Positions 10,691 to 20,410 are shown, numbered from the stretch's first letter. The stretch is DNA of 64,000 bases from Roseiarcus sp963770035 (GCA_963770035.1 CAVYON010000016.1:41895-105894); one strand, 5' to 3'. The notes: generated from the sequence alone by a model not told the origin. Translations and numbers: made by a program.

Positions 10691-11112
10691 GAAGCGCAAT
10701 TTGGATTTCCTCAGGCCCGCGCGGGCTTGCTGCGGGGTTCCGCGAATTCCCGGCTCAAGCGGCGTTGGAAACGCTTGGAATTCCTTGGATTCTCTCGTTC
10801 GAATCGAGGAATATCAATGACTTACGCGTGACCTGCGGCGGAAAATAATTTTCCGCTCGGCCTCCTCCCGCGCGAAAAGGGGAACGGTCGGTCGGAAGCG
10901 CTCAACGCTTGCGCATCGCCTGACCTCCCGTACGGCGGCGACAGTGCGGCAGGCGCGCCGACGGCGAATGGCAAGGCGATCGGGCTTGGATTGAGACGGT
11001 CATCAGCGGCTTTTTCGGCAAACAGAACCTTGATATCACATTTTTGTATATGCCGCAATATAAATCGCGTAAGCCTTTGGAATGAAGATGTTTCCAGCTG
11101 CATTTCTCGACA

Positions 11113-11143
11113 TTGACTAGACGTTCAATTGACTAGACGTTCA
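11113..11143. repeat. Two direct copies of TTGACTAGACGTTCA
   Basis: Perfect 15-base copies lie at 11113-11127 and 11129-11143, separated by one base. The origin is unknown; it could be a duplicated regulator site or the scar of a slippage event. Confidence 0.6.
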
Positions 11144-11342
11144 TCAGGGCGTGGGCGGCGTCGTGCAGGGTCGCCGGAGCAGGACGCTCCGAGATCGCTA
11201 AGTCTCCGGACCCGTCATCGGACGCGCTGGACCAGAACGGCGGCAACCAAGTCTCCATAACAGAGGCCTCTTGGTAAGCGTCAACGCCCGCGATCCGGGA
11301 AGACTCGGACCACACGGGAAGGCTCTGCGGTTGATCGCTCAT
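11133..11342 (-). CDS. Possible small hypothetical protein
   Basis: A 69-residue frame starting MSDQPQSLPVW and ending AAHALMNV. It is acidic and Trp/Ser-containing, with no motif I know. The stop lies in the direct repeat at 11113-11143. No strong ribosome binding site is visible. It could be chance; I list it only since its amino-acid composition is less GC-biased than shadow frames nearby. Confidence 0.2.
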   Translation of the reverse strand: MSDQPQSLPVWSESSRIAGVDAYQEASVMETWLPPFWSSASDDGSGDLAISERPAPATLHDAAHALMNV

Positions 11343-11480
11343 TCTGGCGCCGTCCTCGCGCGCGAGCGCTAAGGCGCCCGAAGCGACCAGGTGAAAGGGG
11401 GTTTGCAATGGCGAGTGTAGCGTCACGACAATGTCCCTGAATTCGTTCTACCCCAGAGGTTGTTACAGCCTGGCATATCG

Positions 11481-11494
11481 CGTTAGGCCTAACG
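11481..11494. promoter_or_regulatory. Perfect palindrome CGTTAGGCCTAACG
   Basis: A 14-base perfect palindrome in noncoding DNA. Such sites are often regulator-binding sites, but no adjacent gene start makes the target clear. Confidence 0.3.
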
Positions 11495-11806
11495 AATTGT
11501 CATGATGACGCACCCAGGTTTCATTTTGGTAATGCAGTCACAACGCGGGAAGATTTTTCGGCATGAACCTTGGCCGAAGGGGGCGACTTGTTGCGCATGG
11601 GTTGTGCTGCGTCGACTGTGAACCGGCGTCGCTCTTAGCCCTCGTCGCCGTCGTGCAAGGCCAAAAGGCGCCGATCCACCGGGCTGGCCTGGCTCCGGGT
11701 GAGCAGCGCCGGCGACCGCTGGGGCCGCGAGGCCGCGCTCAGCCGATCCCGGACACCGCCAGCCCCGACGGCTTTCCCGGTCGGCCGGGGGACCCTTCCG
11801 GCCTGC

Positions 11807-13060
11807 TCAAAGACTCGGCGATTTGCTCGGCGCGGCTCTTGCGCTCGCGGTCAATTCGCGCTGACCCGCGTTCGGGTCCGAATTGGCGACGATCACCTTG
11901 TCGCCGGTCTCGGTAAATTCGAGCGGGCTGTCGATCAGCCGATCGGACAGCAGGAGGCCGGATTCGATCTCCACCCGATTGCCGAGATTGCGGCCGAGGG
12001 CGACCGGCTTCAGCACGACCTTGTCGTCACCGTCGAGCGCGGCGACCTGCATGCCGTGGGGGCCGAAGACGAGCGCGGTCAGCGGAACGGAGAGCGTGTC
12101 CGCGTCGGCGGGAATGTGGAAATGAACCTCGGCGAACGCGCCGGGCCAGAGCTTTCCGTCCGGGTTGTCCGCCTGCAGCTCGATCAGGGCGGTGCGCGAG
12201 TTTTCCGCCAGCGCATTCGAGGTCGACACGAGCTCGGCCTCAAAGGTCTCTTTCTGGCCGGGCAGATGCAGCGTGGCCCTGACGCCCGGCGCGAGCTGGC
12301 CGAGAAAGGCTTGGGGAACGTTGACGTAAATGCGCATGCGGTGGATGTCGGCGACCTGAAACAGGGCGCGCCCGGTCGTGCCGCCGGCGTTGACGAGATC
12401 GCCGATATCGACGTTGCGCGCCGTCACCACGCCGTCGAACGGCGTCTTGATGGCTTCAAAGCCGGTCAGCTGCTCGAGCCGGCTGACCGCGGCCTGCTGC
12501 GCCACGACATTGGCCTTGGCGACGGACACCGCCGCCGCTCGCGCGGCGGCGGTCAGGTGGTCGGTGTCGCCTTGCTGCTTGCTCGACCAGCCCTCCGCCA
12601 CCAGCTGCGCCGTTCGCTGGTCGGTCACCTTGCCGAGATCGGCGTTCGCCTGCGCCTGTTCCACGGCGGCCTGCAACTGAACCAGTTGCCCCTTCGCCTC
12701 TTCGAGCTGCTGGTCGAGATCGGGCGCCGAAATCGTCGCCAGGATCTCGCCCTTCGTCACATGGGCGCCGATGTCCTTGTTCCACGCCGTGATATAGCCG
12801 CTCGCCCGGGCAAAAAGGGAGCCGGTGACAAACGCGGCGACGTTGCCCGGCAGCGCCAGGTCCTGGTCGCCGGACCCGCGCTCGGGCCGCACCACGCGCA
12901 CGGTCGGAATGGTCTGGGCGTTGGTCCAGGCGGCGACCTCCTGCTTGCTGCGGGCGCGGTCCATGATGCCGGAGGCGGCAAGGCCGACGGCGCCGATCGC
13001 CAGCACGCTGACGACAAGCAGAACGCGGCGCCTTTTCGGCGGAGTGGTTTCAGAAGACAT
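11807..13060 (-). CDS. RND efflux periplasmic adaptor subunit
   Basis: 417 residues. Membrane-fusion protein of a tripartite RND pump: one N-terminal anchor helix (residues about 13-31), then barrel-sandwich halves flanking a coiled-coil hairpin (LDQQLEEAKGQLVQLQAAVEQAQAN ... SVAKANVVAQQAAVSRLEQL region, about 115-210), with PFDGVVTARNVDIGDLVNAG as the second lipoyl half. It bridges the inner-membrane permease to an outer-membrane channel. The gene starts 14 bases after the permease stop, so both form an operon with the permease first. No outer-membrane factor gene lies nearby. Confidence 0.92.
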   Translation of the reverse strand: MSSETTPPKRRRVLLVVSVLAIGAVGLAASGIMDRARSKQEVAAWTNAQTIPTVRVVRPERGSGDQDLALPGNVAAFVTGSLFARASGYITAWNKDIGAHVTKGEILATISAPDLDQQLEEAKGQLVQLQAAVEQAQANADLGKVTDQRTAQLVAEGWSSKQQGDTDHLTAAARAAAVSVAKANVVAQQAAVSRLEQLTGFEAIKTPFDGVVTARNVDIGDLVNAGGTTGRALFQVADIHRMRIYVNVPQAFLGQLAPGVRATLHLPGQKETFEAELVSTSNALAENSRTALIELQADNPDGKLWPGAFAEVHFHIPADADTLSVPLTALVFGPHGMQVAALDGDDKVVLKPVALGRNLGNRVEIESGLLLSDRLIDSPLEFTETGDKVIVANSDPNAGQRELTASARAAPSKSPSL

Positions 13061-13074
13061 CGGAAGACTCCGGA

Positions 13075-16000
13075 TCAGGCGTGGGAGGGCAGGCCGGCGA
13101 GCGGCTCAGGCGCATCGGCTTTGGCTTTGGCTTTGCTGGGGTATCGGTGCACGATCGAGAACACGGTCGGCACGAACAGGAGCGTCGCGAACGTCGCAAA
13201 CAGGAGACCGCCGATGACGGCGCGCCCGAGCGGCGAGTTCTGCCCGGGCTCGATAGCCATCGGCAGCATGCCGATGATCATGGCGAGCGCCGTCATCAAG
13301 ACAGGCCTGAAGCGCGTGGCGCCGGCCGCGAGCGCAGCGTCGACGGCGCTCTTGCCTTCCGCGAGTTGTTCGCGCGCGAAGCTGACCACGAGAATGCTGT
13401 TTGCCGTCGCCACGCCCATGCACATAATCGCGCCGGTCAAGGCGGGAACCGACAAGGTGGTGTTCGTCAGGAACAGCATCCACACGATACCCGCGAGGGC
13501 GGCCGGGAGCGCCGTGATAATCACGAACGGGTCGAGCCAGGACTGGAAGTTGACGACAATCAGAAGATAGATCAGCACGATCGAGAAAGCCAAGCCGATC
13601 ATGAGCTGCTGGTAGGCGCTCGCCATGGTCGCCACTTGGCCCCGGATGGTGACCGTCGCCCCCTTGGGAAGCTCGCCGAGGGAGTCGTCGACGATCTTTT
13701 GGACGTCCGCGGCGACGCTGCCGAGATCCCGATCTTGGGTCGTCGCATAAATATTCACAACGTTACGGATGTCATACTGCGAAACTATCGCGTTGAGCGG
13801 CTCGGGCGAAAGGGTCGCCAGGCCTCCCAGGAGCTGCTGGGAGTTCGGGGCCTGGAGCGGCAGGTTTTTGAGGTCTCCAAGCGTGTCGATGCCATATTGC
13901 GGGGTCTGGACCGAAACGGCGTAGGAAACGCCGTTGGCGGGGCTCAGCCAGTAGGTCGGGGCCGTCTGTGTGCTGCCCGATAGGGTCGTCTGAAGGCTGG
14001 TCGAGGCGTCGTTCTCGGTGAGGCCCACGACGCCGGCGAATTCGCGGTTGAAGTCGACCCGGAGGGCGGGGTCCCGGAAGGCTTCCTGGATGCGCGGATC
14101 GGCGATTCCGGGGACATGGCGAATCTTCGCCAGGAGCTTGGTTGCGAAGGCGCGGCTGGCCTCGAGATCGGCGCCCGCGATCTGGACGTCGATCGGCGCG
14201 GGCGAGCCGAAGTTGAGGATCTGGCTCACCATATCGGCGGGAAGGAAGGAGAAGGTCGAGCCCGGGAACGCCCTCGGAAGTCGCTCGCGCAAGGCCTTCA
14301 CGTAAACGTCGGTCGGGGTCGCCCATTCGCGCAAGGTCACGAGAATGTCGGCGTCGAAGACGCCGATCGTTCCCGTGTTGCTGTAGGAGAGGTTGATGCC
14401 GCTGACCGGCAGGCCGATGTTGTCGACGACGCTCATGAGCCGGTCCGGCGGAATGATGGCGCGGATCGCCTGCCCGACCTGATCGGCCAACACGGTGGTT
14501 TGCTCGATTCGCGTTCCGGTCGGGGCCCTCATGTGGATTTTGATGGCGCCCCCGTCGACCGAGGGGAAAAAGTCCTGCCCGAGGAACGGGGCAAGGCCGA
14601 GAGACAGCAACGCGACGCAAACGAAGCCGCCGGCAAAGACGAAACGGTGCTGAAGCGCCAATCGCAACAGGCTGAGGTAGCCCTGGCGAAACTTCTCGAA
14701 ATAAGCCTCGAACCCGCGCTGAAGGCGGCCGAAAATCCCGATGCGAGGCGGCTCGCCCGACCCGCCCTGCGTCGAGTGCTGATGCTGATTGGCAAGCAGA
14801 AAATGCGCCATGGTCGGCACGAGCGTGTAGGTGAGGATGTAGGAGGCGATCATCGCGAAGACGACCGCCATCGCGAGCGGGCGGAAGAGATAGCCCGCCA
14901 CTCCGCCGAGCGCGAGCAGCGGCACGAAGGCGATGCAGATGCAAAACAGGGCGACCGTCGCTGGCGGCATGATTTCCTGCGCGCCGCGGGTGATGGCGGT
15001 CAAAATGTCCTCGCCATGCTCCTCCATGTGGCGGTTGATGTTCTCGATCGTGACGGTCGCGTCATCGACCAGAATGCCGACCGCCAGCGCCAGGCCGCCG
15101 AGCGTCATGACGTTGATGGTCTGGCCGAGCACGGACAACGCGGTCAACGAACAGAGCACCGCAAGCGGGATCGAAACCGTGATGATCAGGGTCGAGCGCC
15201 AGCTGCCGAGAAAGACGAGGATCATCAATCCGGTGAGCGTGGCCGCGATCAAGCCTTCGCGCACGACCGCGGCGACGGACGATTTGACGAATTGGGACTG
15301 GTCCCCGACGAAGGTCAGGTTGACCCCGGGAGGGAGGGTCGCTTCGATTCCCGGGAGGCGCGCCTTGACGCCGTCGATGATGTCGAGCGTGGACGCGGAG
15401 CCGATCTTGAGGACGGACATCAGAACGCCCTTGCGCCCATCGAGCTCAACGACGTTGGTCTGCGGCGGCGAGCCGTCATGCACGTAGGCGACGTCGCGCA
15501 TGAACACGACCGTGCCGTTGACCACCTTGACCGGGAGATTGTTGAAGTCCGCGACCGCCTTGGGCGAGTCATTGAGGTCGACGGTGAATTCGTAGGCGCC
15601 GATTTTTTCCGTGCCGACCGGATTGATCTGGTTCTGCAAGGCGAGCGCATTGCCGATATCGGTCGCTGAAAGATTGTGGGCGCGCAGCGCGCTCTGGTCG
15701 AGATCGATCTGCACCTGGCGGGTGGCGCCGCCATAGGGGAATGGGAGCTGCGCGCCGGCCACCGTCGTGAGCTGCGGCCGAATGAAGTTCATGGCGAGAT
15801 CGAAGAGTTGTGTCTGGGAAAGCGAATCGCTGGACAAGGCCAGTTGGATGATCGGAACGCTCGAGGCGTTGTAGACCAGAATGATCGGCGGCGTGGCGCC
15901 TGCAGGAAGCTGCTTCAGAATGGTTTGCGAAATCGACGTGACCTGGGCCTGTGCGGCATTGATGTCGACATTCGGCTGAAAGAAGATTTTGACGACGCCC

Positions 16001-16269
16001 ATGCCGGGAAACGACTGCAACTCGATATGCTGGATGTCGTTGACGGTGGTCGAGAGCACTCGTTCATAGGGCGAGACAATGCGGCCGGTCATGTCGTCCG
16101 GCGACAAGCCGGTATAGCCCCAGACGACCGAGATGACCGGAATTCCAATATTAGGAAAGATATCCGTCGGAGTCCTGAATATCGAAAGCGCACCGAAGAT
16201 CATCACCAAAATCGCCATCACGACGAAGGTGTAGGGACGCGAGAGCGCTAACCGAACGACGGCTGTCAT
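13075..16269 (-). CDS. RND efflux transporter permease
   Basis: 1064 residues, full length for an RND inner-membrane proton-driven pump. The N-terminal helix, the large first periplasmic loop, the helix-4 motif with paired acidic residues (GILVDDATVTIEN, proton relay) and the second half (VGLAFSIVLIYLLIVVNFQSW... MCMGVATANSILVVSFAREQ, where Asn replaces acidic residues as usual) are all visible. Wording such as YTGLSPDDM and QPNVDINAAQAQV places it with the heavy-metal/multidrug AcrB-CzcA superfamily, in an uncharacterised branch. The substrate is not predictable. Transcribed ahead of its adaptor. Confidence 0.94.
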   Translation of the reverse strand: MTAVVRLALSRPYTFVVMAILVMIFGALSIFRTPTDIFPNIGIPVISVVWGYTGLSPDDMTGRIVSPYERVLSTTVNDIQHIELQSFPGMGVVKIFFQPNVDINAAQAQVTSISQTILKQLPAGATPPIILVYNASSVPIIQLALSSDSLSQTQLFDLAMNFIRPQLTTVAGAQLPFPYGGATRQVQIDLDQSALRAHNLSATDIGNALALQNQINPVGTEKIGAYEFTVDLNDSPKAVADFNNLPVKVVNGTVVFMRDVAYVHDGSPPQTNVVELDGRKGVLMSVLKIGSASTLDIIDGVKARLPGIEATLPPGVNLTFVGDQSQFVKSSVAAVVREGLIAATLTGLMILVFLGSWRSTLIITVSIPLAVLCSLTALSVLGQTINVMTLGGLALAVGILVDDATVTIENINRHMEEHGEDILTAITRGAQEIMPPATVALFCICIAFVPLLALGGVAGYLFRPLAMAVVFAMIASYILTYTLVPTMAHFLLANQHQHSTQGGSGEPPRIGIFGRLQRGFEAYFEKFRQGYLSLLRLALQHRFVFAGGFVCVALLSLGLAPFLGQDFFPSVDGGAIKIHMRAPTGTRIEQTTVLADQVGQAIRAIIPPDRLMSVVDNIGLPVSGINLSYSNTGTIGVFDADILVTLREWATPTDVYVKALRERLPRAFPGSTFSFLPADMVSQILNFGSPAPIDVQIAGADLEASRAFATKLLAKIRHVPGIADPRIQEAFRDPALRVDFNREFAGVVGLTENDASTSLQTTLSGSTQTAPTYWLSPANGVSYAVSVQTPQYGIDTLGDLKNLPLQAPNSQQLLGGLATLSPEPLNAIVSQYDIRNVVNIYATTQDRDLGSVAADVQKIVDDSLGELPKGATVTIRGQVATMASAYQQLMIGLAFSIVLIYLLIVVNFQSWLDPFVIITALPAALAGIVWMLFLTNTTLSVPALTGAIMCMGVATANSILVVSFAREQLAEGKSAVDAALAAGATRFRPVLMTALAMIIGMLPMAIEPGQNSPLGRAVIGGLLFATFATLLFVPTVFSIVHRYPSKAKAKADAPEPLAGLPSHA

Positions 16270-16645
16270 AAACCGGCCTGTAATTGCTATTGAGACGCTG
16301 CGCCCATTTTATCGCTCAGGCCGAGGCTGAACCGCCGTCGCCGAGCGTGGGCTGTCAACACTGTCGAACATAGTGCGATTTGAGCGTTTATTGAGGCGGC
16401 GCCGGATCACATTGTCTTGAACTTGCGAGGAAACGACCTGCCGCACTTGAGCGGGAGTCGCTGTCGCGCCGGGTGGACCGGCGCTTTCCCTTGGCTGGTC
16501 CGCCGGCGCGACCGGGCGTTGAAGCTGGTCTCATCCGCGCTGCCAACGCGGCGCTGACGGAAGCTGGCGACACCCTGATGAAAGAGGTGCGGAGGGATCG
16601 CCAACCCGGCGGCTCAGGCCCGTTTCCTCATGGCCTATGGGGAAC

Positions 16646-16670
16646 GGAACACATGGGCGTGCCGCTCGTT
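16646..16670 (+). promoter_or_regulatory. EcfG-type general stress promoter (GGAAC-N16-CGTT)
   Basis: GGAAC at 16646-16650, a 16-base spacer and CGTT at 16667-16670, 36 bases before the csbD start. This matches the alphaproteobacterial general-stress sigma factor EcfG consensus (GGAAC, 16-17 bases, CGTT). CsbD proteins are stress-induced, which supports the call. The distance is short but leaves room for a 5' leader. Confidence 0.7.
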
Positions 16671-16706
16671 GTTGGGCTGCGGGTGGCGAAACGAAGGACA
16701 CGAGTC

Positions 16707-16892
16707 ATGGACAAGGAACACGTCAAGGGCGCGGTCGACAAGGCCAAGGGCGCCGTCAAGGACGCAGCCGGCAAGGTGATGGATGACAAGTCGCTGCAGG
16801 CCGAAGGCAAGATGGACAAGGCCAAAGGGGCCGCGCACACGGCGGCCGGCGATGTCAAGGATGCGGCTCGTAGGGCTACTGACAAACCCTGA
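16707..16892 (+). CDS. CsbD-family stress protein
   Basis: 61 residues, highly charged, Lys/Ala-rich, with repeated KGAVDKAKGAVKDAAGK and KMDKAKGAAHTAAGDVKD blocks, which is the CsbD fold family (small helical protein, general stress response in Bacillus and alphaproteobacteria). Its molecular role is unknown. The ATG at 16707 is chosen because family members start at MDK and AAGGA precedes it; the frame is open upstream but noncoding in look. An EcfG-type promoter lies directly upstream and a strong hairpin terminator downstream. Confidence 0.88.
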   Translation: MDKEHVKGAVDKAKGAVKDAAGKVMDDKSLQAEGKMDKAKGAAHTAAGDVKDAARRATDKP

Positions 16893-16942
16893 GCCAAAGC
16901 CAAGAAAAGAGGGGTCGCCTTCGCGGGCGGCCCCGCCAAAAC

Positions 16943-16978
16943 AAAGGCCCCGGCGACTATGATGTCGGCGGGGCCTTT
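16943..16978. terminator. Bidirectional hairpin terminator between csbD and the cold-shock gene
   Basis: AAAGGCCCC...GGGGCCTTT with 15-base arms (16943-16957 and 16964-16978, one mismatch) and a 6-base loop. The A-run on one side and T-run on the other make it usable in both directions, fitting the two convergent genes. Confidence 0.8.
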
Positions 16979-17036
16979 CGCTTGGGAGGTTAGGACAATC
17001 TCAGCTCGCGGGCCGCGGCCGGTGAGCGGGCGCCGC

Positions 17037-17246
17037 TTACGCGGCCTGGAGATTGCCGGCCGAACTCTTGCCCGACTTGGCGTCGCGAACCAGTTCGAAC
17101 TGGATCTTCTGGCCTTCGTTCAGGGTCTGCATGCCGGCGCGCTCGACGGCGGAGATGTGCACGAACACGTCCGGTCCGCCGTTGTCAGGCTGGATGAAGC
17201 CGAAGCCCTTGGTGGGATTGAACCATTTCACAGTTCCGATCGTCAT
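17037..17246 (-). CDS. CspA-type cold-shock protein
   Basis: 69 residues, a single cold-shock domain. The RNA-binding motifs RNP1 (KGFGFIQP, residues 13-20) and RNP2 (VFVHIS, about 27-32) are intact, with TVKWFN at the start. Binds single-stranded nucleic acid as an RNA chaperone. GAAAGGA stands before the ATG. The A/T-richer leader up to about 17400 could hold regulatory structure, but I see no clear cold box. Confidence 0.95.
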   Translation of the reverse strand: MTIGTVKWFNPTKGFGFIQPDNGGPDVFVHISAVERAGMQTLNEGQKIQFELVRDAKSGKSSAGNLQAA

Positions 17247-17753
17247 GACGATATCCTTTCAATCGTAAGGTGTTATTCGCCGGGAACGACGTATTCACGG
17301 CAAACAGGTCGAAATTGAAGGGAAGTGTCGTCGATGCGCCGGAGCGCATTGGAGAGAACTTGGCCGTCCAAAATCGTCTGCCTTCTATATCGGGATTGTG
17401 TTTGTGACAAGGCTTGAGATGGCGGAATTCGCGTAGACGACCGTTGCACTTGGCCTGCTAGCAGGCGTTCTTTTGCGCCGCCGCGGCGCTTGGTTGCGGA
17501 AAGCCGTGCGATGTCAAGGCTTTGCCGGTACTGCAACCCGACGGTGGCGGCTCGAAGCGGGCGCCGAGCAGGGACCTTAACAGGGCAAAAACGGCGCCGA
17601 ACAGGTCGTTATCAGGTCGGATCAGGTAAGGGACAGGCGGCTAGACGAGGCCGCCAAATCCGGCGCGGTCGGTTGTAAGGCGACGGCCGAGATTTCAACC
17701 CGCGCAGAAGGGCGGACCTTGATGAGCAGGCAGATGGGCTCGAAAGGCGTCTC
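17247..17753. other. Intergenic stretch between the cold-shock gene and uxuA
   Basis: Holds the leader of the cold-shock gene on one side; otherwise no gene, RNA or clear repeat is recognisable. Confidence 0.4.
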
Positions 17754-18944
17754 TCACTTCACCCGCCCCGCCCGGAACGCCTCGACCGTCTGCATCACCC
17801 CGCGCAGTTCCGCGAGGCCCTTGAGGCGGCCGATATAGGAATAGCCGGGGTTCGACCGCTTCAGCCGGTCGTCGCCCAACAGGTGGCCGTGGTCGGGCCG
17901 CATCGGGATCTCGGCGTCGGCCCGGCCTTCGGCGCGGCGGCGCGCTTCTTCGCCCATCAGTGCGGCGATCAGCGCCACCAGATCGGTGTCGCCGGCGAGG
18001 TGGTCGGCCTCGAAGAACGAGCCGTCCGGCTCGTGCTTGACGTTGCGCAGGTGGACGAAATGGATGCGCGGCCCGAATTCGCGCGCCATGGCGACGAGGT
18101 CGTTCTCCGGGTTCGAGCCGAACGAGCCGGCGCACAGCGTGAGGCCGCAGGCGTTGGACGGCACGGCCGAAAACAGCTTACGCACGTCCGCCGCGGTCGA
18201 CAGCACGCGCGGCAGGCCGAAGATCGGAAAGGCCGGGTCGTCGGCGTGAATGGCGAGGCGCACGCCCTCCTCCTCGGCGACCTCGGTGATCTCGCGCGCG
18301 AAGGCGAACAGGTTTTCGCGCATCGTTTCGACGCCAATGTCGCGGTAGCGCGCCAGCGCCGCGCGAAAGCTCGCCCGGTCATAGGTGAAGTCGCGCGCCG
18401 GCAACCAGTCGATCAACGCCTTTTCCAGCGCTTGCCTCACCTCGGACGCCATCGCCTCGAGCCGCGCTTTGGCCGCGGCGATCCTGTCGGCGGGGTAGTC
18501 GTCCCCAGCCCCGTCGCGCTCCAGGATGAAAAGGTCGTAGGCGGCGAAATCGACCGCGTCGAAGCGCAAGGCCGTCCCGCCGTTCGGCAGGCGCCAGTCG
18601 AGGTTGGTGCGTGTCCAGTCGGTGATCGCCATGAAATTGTAGCAGAACACCTTGACGCCGGCGCGGGCTGCGTTGCGGATCGACTGCTTGTAATTGTCGA
18701 TTTTCTGGCGGAAGTCGCCCGCGCGGGTCTTGATCTCTTCGCCGACGCCGATGCTCTCGGCCACTGTCCAGGCGAGGCCCGCGCGCTCGATCGCTGCGCG
18801 GCGTTCGCGAATCTCGTCCTCGGCCCAAACCTCGCCGCGGTTGCGATGATGGAGCGCGGTGACGACGCCCGCCGCGCCGGCCTGCGCGACGTTCTCGAGG
18901 CTCACCGGATCGTCCGGTCCGAACCAGCGCCAGGTTTGTTGCAT
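17754..18944 (-). CDS. uxuA: Mannonate dehydratase
   Basis: 396 residues. Dehydrates D-mannonate to 2-keto-3-deoxygluconate in glucuronate breakdown (metal-dependent TIM barrel). Recognised by MxxTWRWFGPDDPVSL at the start, VFCYNFMAITDWTRTNL, the metal/substrate stretch LAIHADDPAFPIFGLPR and the C-terminal IPMRPDHGHLLGDD and NPGYSYIGRLKGLAELRG. GGAGGGAACTCC precedes the ATG. No other hexuronate genes stand nearby, so it appears as a lone gene here. Confidence 0.95.
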   Translation of the reverse strand: MQQTWRWFGPDDPVSLENVAQAGAAGVVTALHHRNRGEVWAEDEIRERRAAIERAGLAWTVAESIGVGEEIKTRAGDFRQKIDNYKQSIRNAARAGVKVFCYNFMAITDWTRTNLDWRLPNGGTALRFDAVDFAAYDLFILERDGAGDDYPADRIAAAKARLEAMASEVRQALEKALIDWLPARDFTYDRASFRAALARYRDIGVETMRENLFAFAREITEVAEEEGVRLAIHADDPAFPIFGLPRVLSTAADVRKLFSAVPSNACGLTLCAGSFGSNPENDLVAMAREFGPRIHFVHLRNVKHEPDGSFFEADHLAGDTDLVALIAALMGEEARRRAEGRADAEIPMRPDHGHLLGDDRLKRSNPGYSYIGRLKGLAELRGVMQTVEAFRAGRVK

Positions 18945-19074
18945 GGAGTTCCCTCCCTTCGACGCCGATGGTCTACCTGATGCGCTGCCTACTATTGTAT
19001 CCCCTTGGACCCGCGAGACCTAGCCGCATGCGACGGTCAAATCGAAGGCGTGTCGTTCCTCCGGCCGCGGCGCC

Positions 19075-19124
19075 GTAGGGCGGGGTCGTTGCCCCTGCCG
19101 CCGCGGTCAGCGACCGCGGCTACA
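19075..19124. repeat. TGTAG...CTACA two-hairpin repeat, copy 2 (variant)
   Basis: Ends in CTACA (19120-19124) with CGTAG at the other end (19075-19079). The second hairpin is perfect, CCGCGGTC/GACCGCGG with loop AGC (19101-19119); the first hairpin is weaker. It stands between divergent uxuA upstream DNA and the accA stop. Confidence 0.6.
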
Positions 19125-19154
19125 AAGGCGGCGCCCGACAGGAGACCCGCTAAA

Positions 19155-20108
19155 TTACACCTTGCGCCCGATCGCCATAAACTTCTCCGCCCGCGCCTCG
19201 CGGATCTGGTCGGGGCTCATGTTCTGCATCGCCTTCAGGGCGTCGGAGATGGCCCGGCCAGTCGCCACGACCGCCGCCTCCGGGTCGCGATGGGCCCCGC
19301 CGACCGGCTCCGGCACGATCGTATCGATAATGCCGAACTTGAGCAGGTCTTGCGCGGTTATCTTCATGCCGGTCGCCGCCTCCTGCGCCTTCGACGAATC
19401 CCGCCACAGGATCGAGGCGGCCGCTTCGGGCGAGGCGACGGTGTAGATCGCGTGCTCCAGCATCAGCACCTTGTTGGCGGTGGCGATGGCGATGGCGCCG
19501 CCCGAGCCGCCCTCGCCGATGACCGTCGCAACATTGGGGACGCCGAGGGCGAGGCAGGCGTCGGTTGACCGGGCGATCGCCTCGGCCTGCCCACGCTCCT
19601 CGGCGTCGACGCCGGGAAAAGCGCCCGCGGTGTCGACAAGCGCGATCACCGGCAGTTGAAACCGGTCGGCAAGCTCCATCAGCCGGACCGCCTTGCGGTA
19701 GCCCTCCGGACGGGCCATGCCAAAATTGTGCTTGAGGCGGCTCTCTGTGTCGTGGCCCTTCTCCTGGCCAATCACCACCACCGAGGCGCCATCGAACCGG
19801 CCCAAGCCCCCGACGATCGCCTGGTCCTCGCCGAAATAGCGGTCTCCCGCGAGCGGAGTGAAATCGGCGATCAGGCCCTTGAGGTAGTCGGCGCAGCGCG
19901 GCCGGCCCTGCACCCGGGCGACTTGGGTCTTCTGCCAGGGGGTGAGGGCGGCGTAGAGGTCGGCAAGGGCCTTTTCCGATTTCGCCTCGAGCTTGGCGAT
20001 CTCCTCGGCGAGCGCAGCCGAGTCCCCGTTTGCGACGACCGCCCGCATTTCGTCGATGCGGGCGTCGATGTCGGCGACCGGCTGTTCGAAGCTGAGATAG
20101 GTGCGCAT
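19155..20108 (-). CDS. accA: Acetyl-CoA carboxylase carboxyltransferase subunit alpha
   Basis: 317 residues, the standard length. Forms the carboxyltransferase with AccD and transfers CO2 from biotin to acetyl-CoA in fatty-acid synthesis. Visible motifs: SFEQPV near the N-terminus, the ERxxHPRRP-like region altered to VQGRPRCADYLKGLI, GDRYFGEDQAIVGGL, VIALVDTAGAFPGVDAEERGQAEA, the oxyanion-hole region VIGEGGSGGAIAI and SPEAAASILWRD. The ATG at 20108 is chosen on family length; the frame remains open for 64 more codons without family similarity. Confidence 0.95.
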   Translation of the reverse strand: MRTYLSFEQPVADIDARIDEMRAVVANGDSAALAEEIAKLEAKSEKALADLYAALTPWQKTQVARVQGRPRCADYLKGLIADFTPLAGDRYFGEDQAIVGGLGRFDGASVVVIGQEKGHDTESRLKHNFGMARPEGYRKAVRLMELADRFQLPVIALVDTAGAFPGVDAEERGQAEAIARSTDACLALGVPNVATVIGEGGSGGAIAIATANKVLMLEHAIYTVASPEAAASILWRDSSKAQEAATGMKITAQDLLKFGIIDTIVPEPVGGAHRDPEAAVVATGRAISDALKAMQNMSPDQIREARAEKFMAIGRKV

Positions 20109-20334
20109 GCTGATCCCGACGCCGGCCGCCAAGGCGCAGGCGGCGCGGGGGTACTGGCGGCAGCAGGAGGCGAAGTCAAGGCGGCGGATCGACGCCGGCA
20201 GGCCGCTGAAATGAGCGCGGCGAGCCGGCAAAGCGGGCCTTCGAGCGCTTGAACCAGAGCTCTCGCCGACGTCAATAGCGACCGTTAGCGCCGCTTGCAT
20301 CCGCGCGCGCGATGCGGCAGAAGGAGCGCTTATT

Positions 20335-20410
20335 AGGAGTGTAGCTCAATTGGCAGAGCACCGGTCTCCAAAACCGGGGGTTGGGGGTTCGAGTCCCTCC
20401 TCTCCTGCCA
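20335..20410 (+). tRNA. tRNA-Trp (anticodon CCA)
   Basis: 76 bases with encoded CCA end. Anticodon loop CTCCAAA gives CCA; D-arm TAGCTCAATTGGCAGAGCA and T-loop TTCGAGT are normal. One T-T mismatch is seen in the acceptor stem (positions 6 and 67). Confidence 0.95.

Larger units (their letters stand above)
10633..11806. other. Intergenic stretch after trpB
   Basis: Contains the cloverleaf repeat at 10640-10690, a 16-bp-spaced direct repeat at 11113-11143, a doubtful small frame, and a perfect 14-bp palindrome at 11481-11494. This is where trpA would be expected, but no trpA sequence is recognisable on either strand. Confidence 0.5.

Noticed and set aside
11699..13570. A 623-codon plus-strand frame opposite the RND adaptor
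   Set aside because: Exact antisense of a clear adaptor gene with biased composition.
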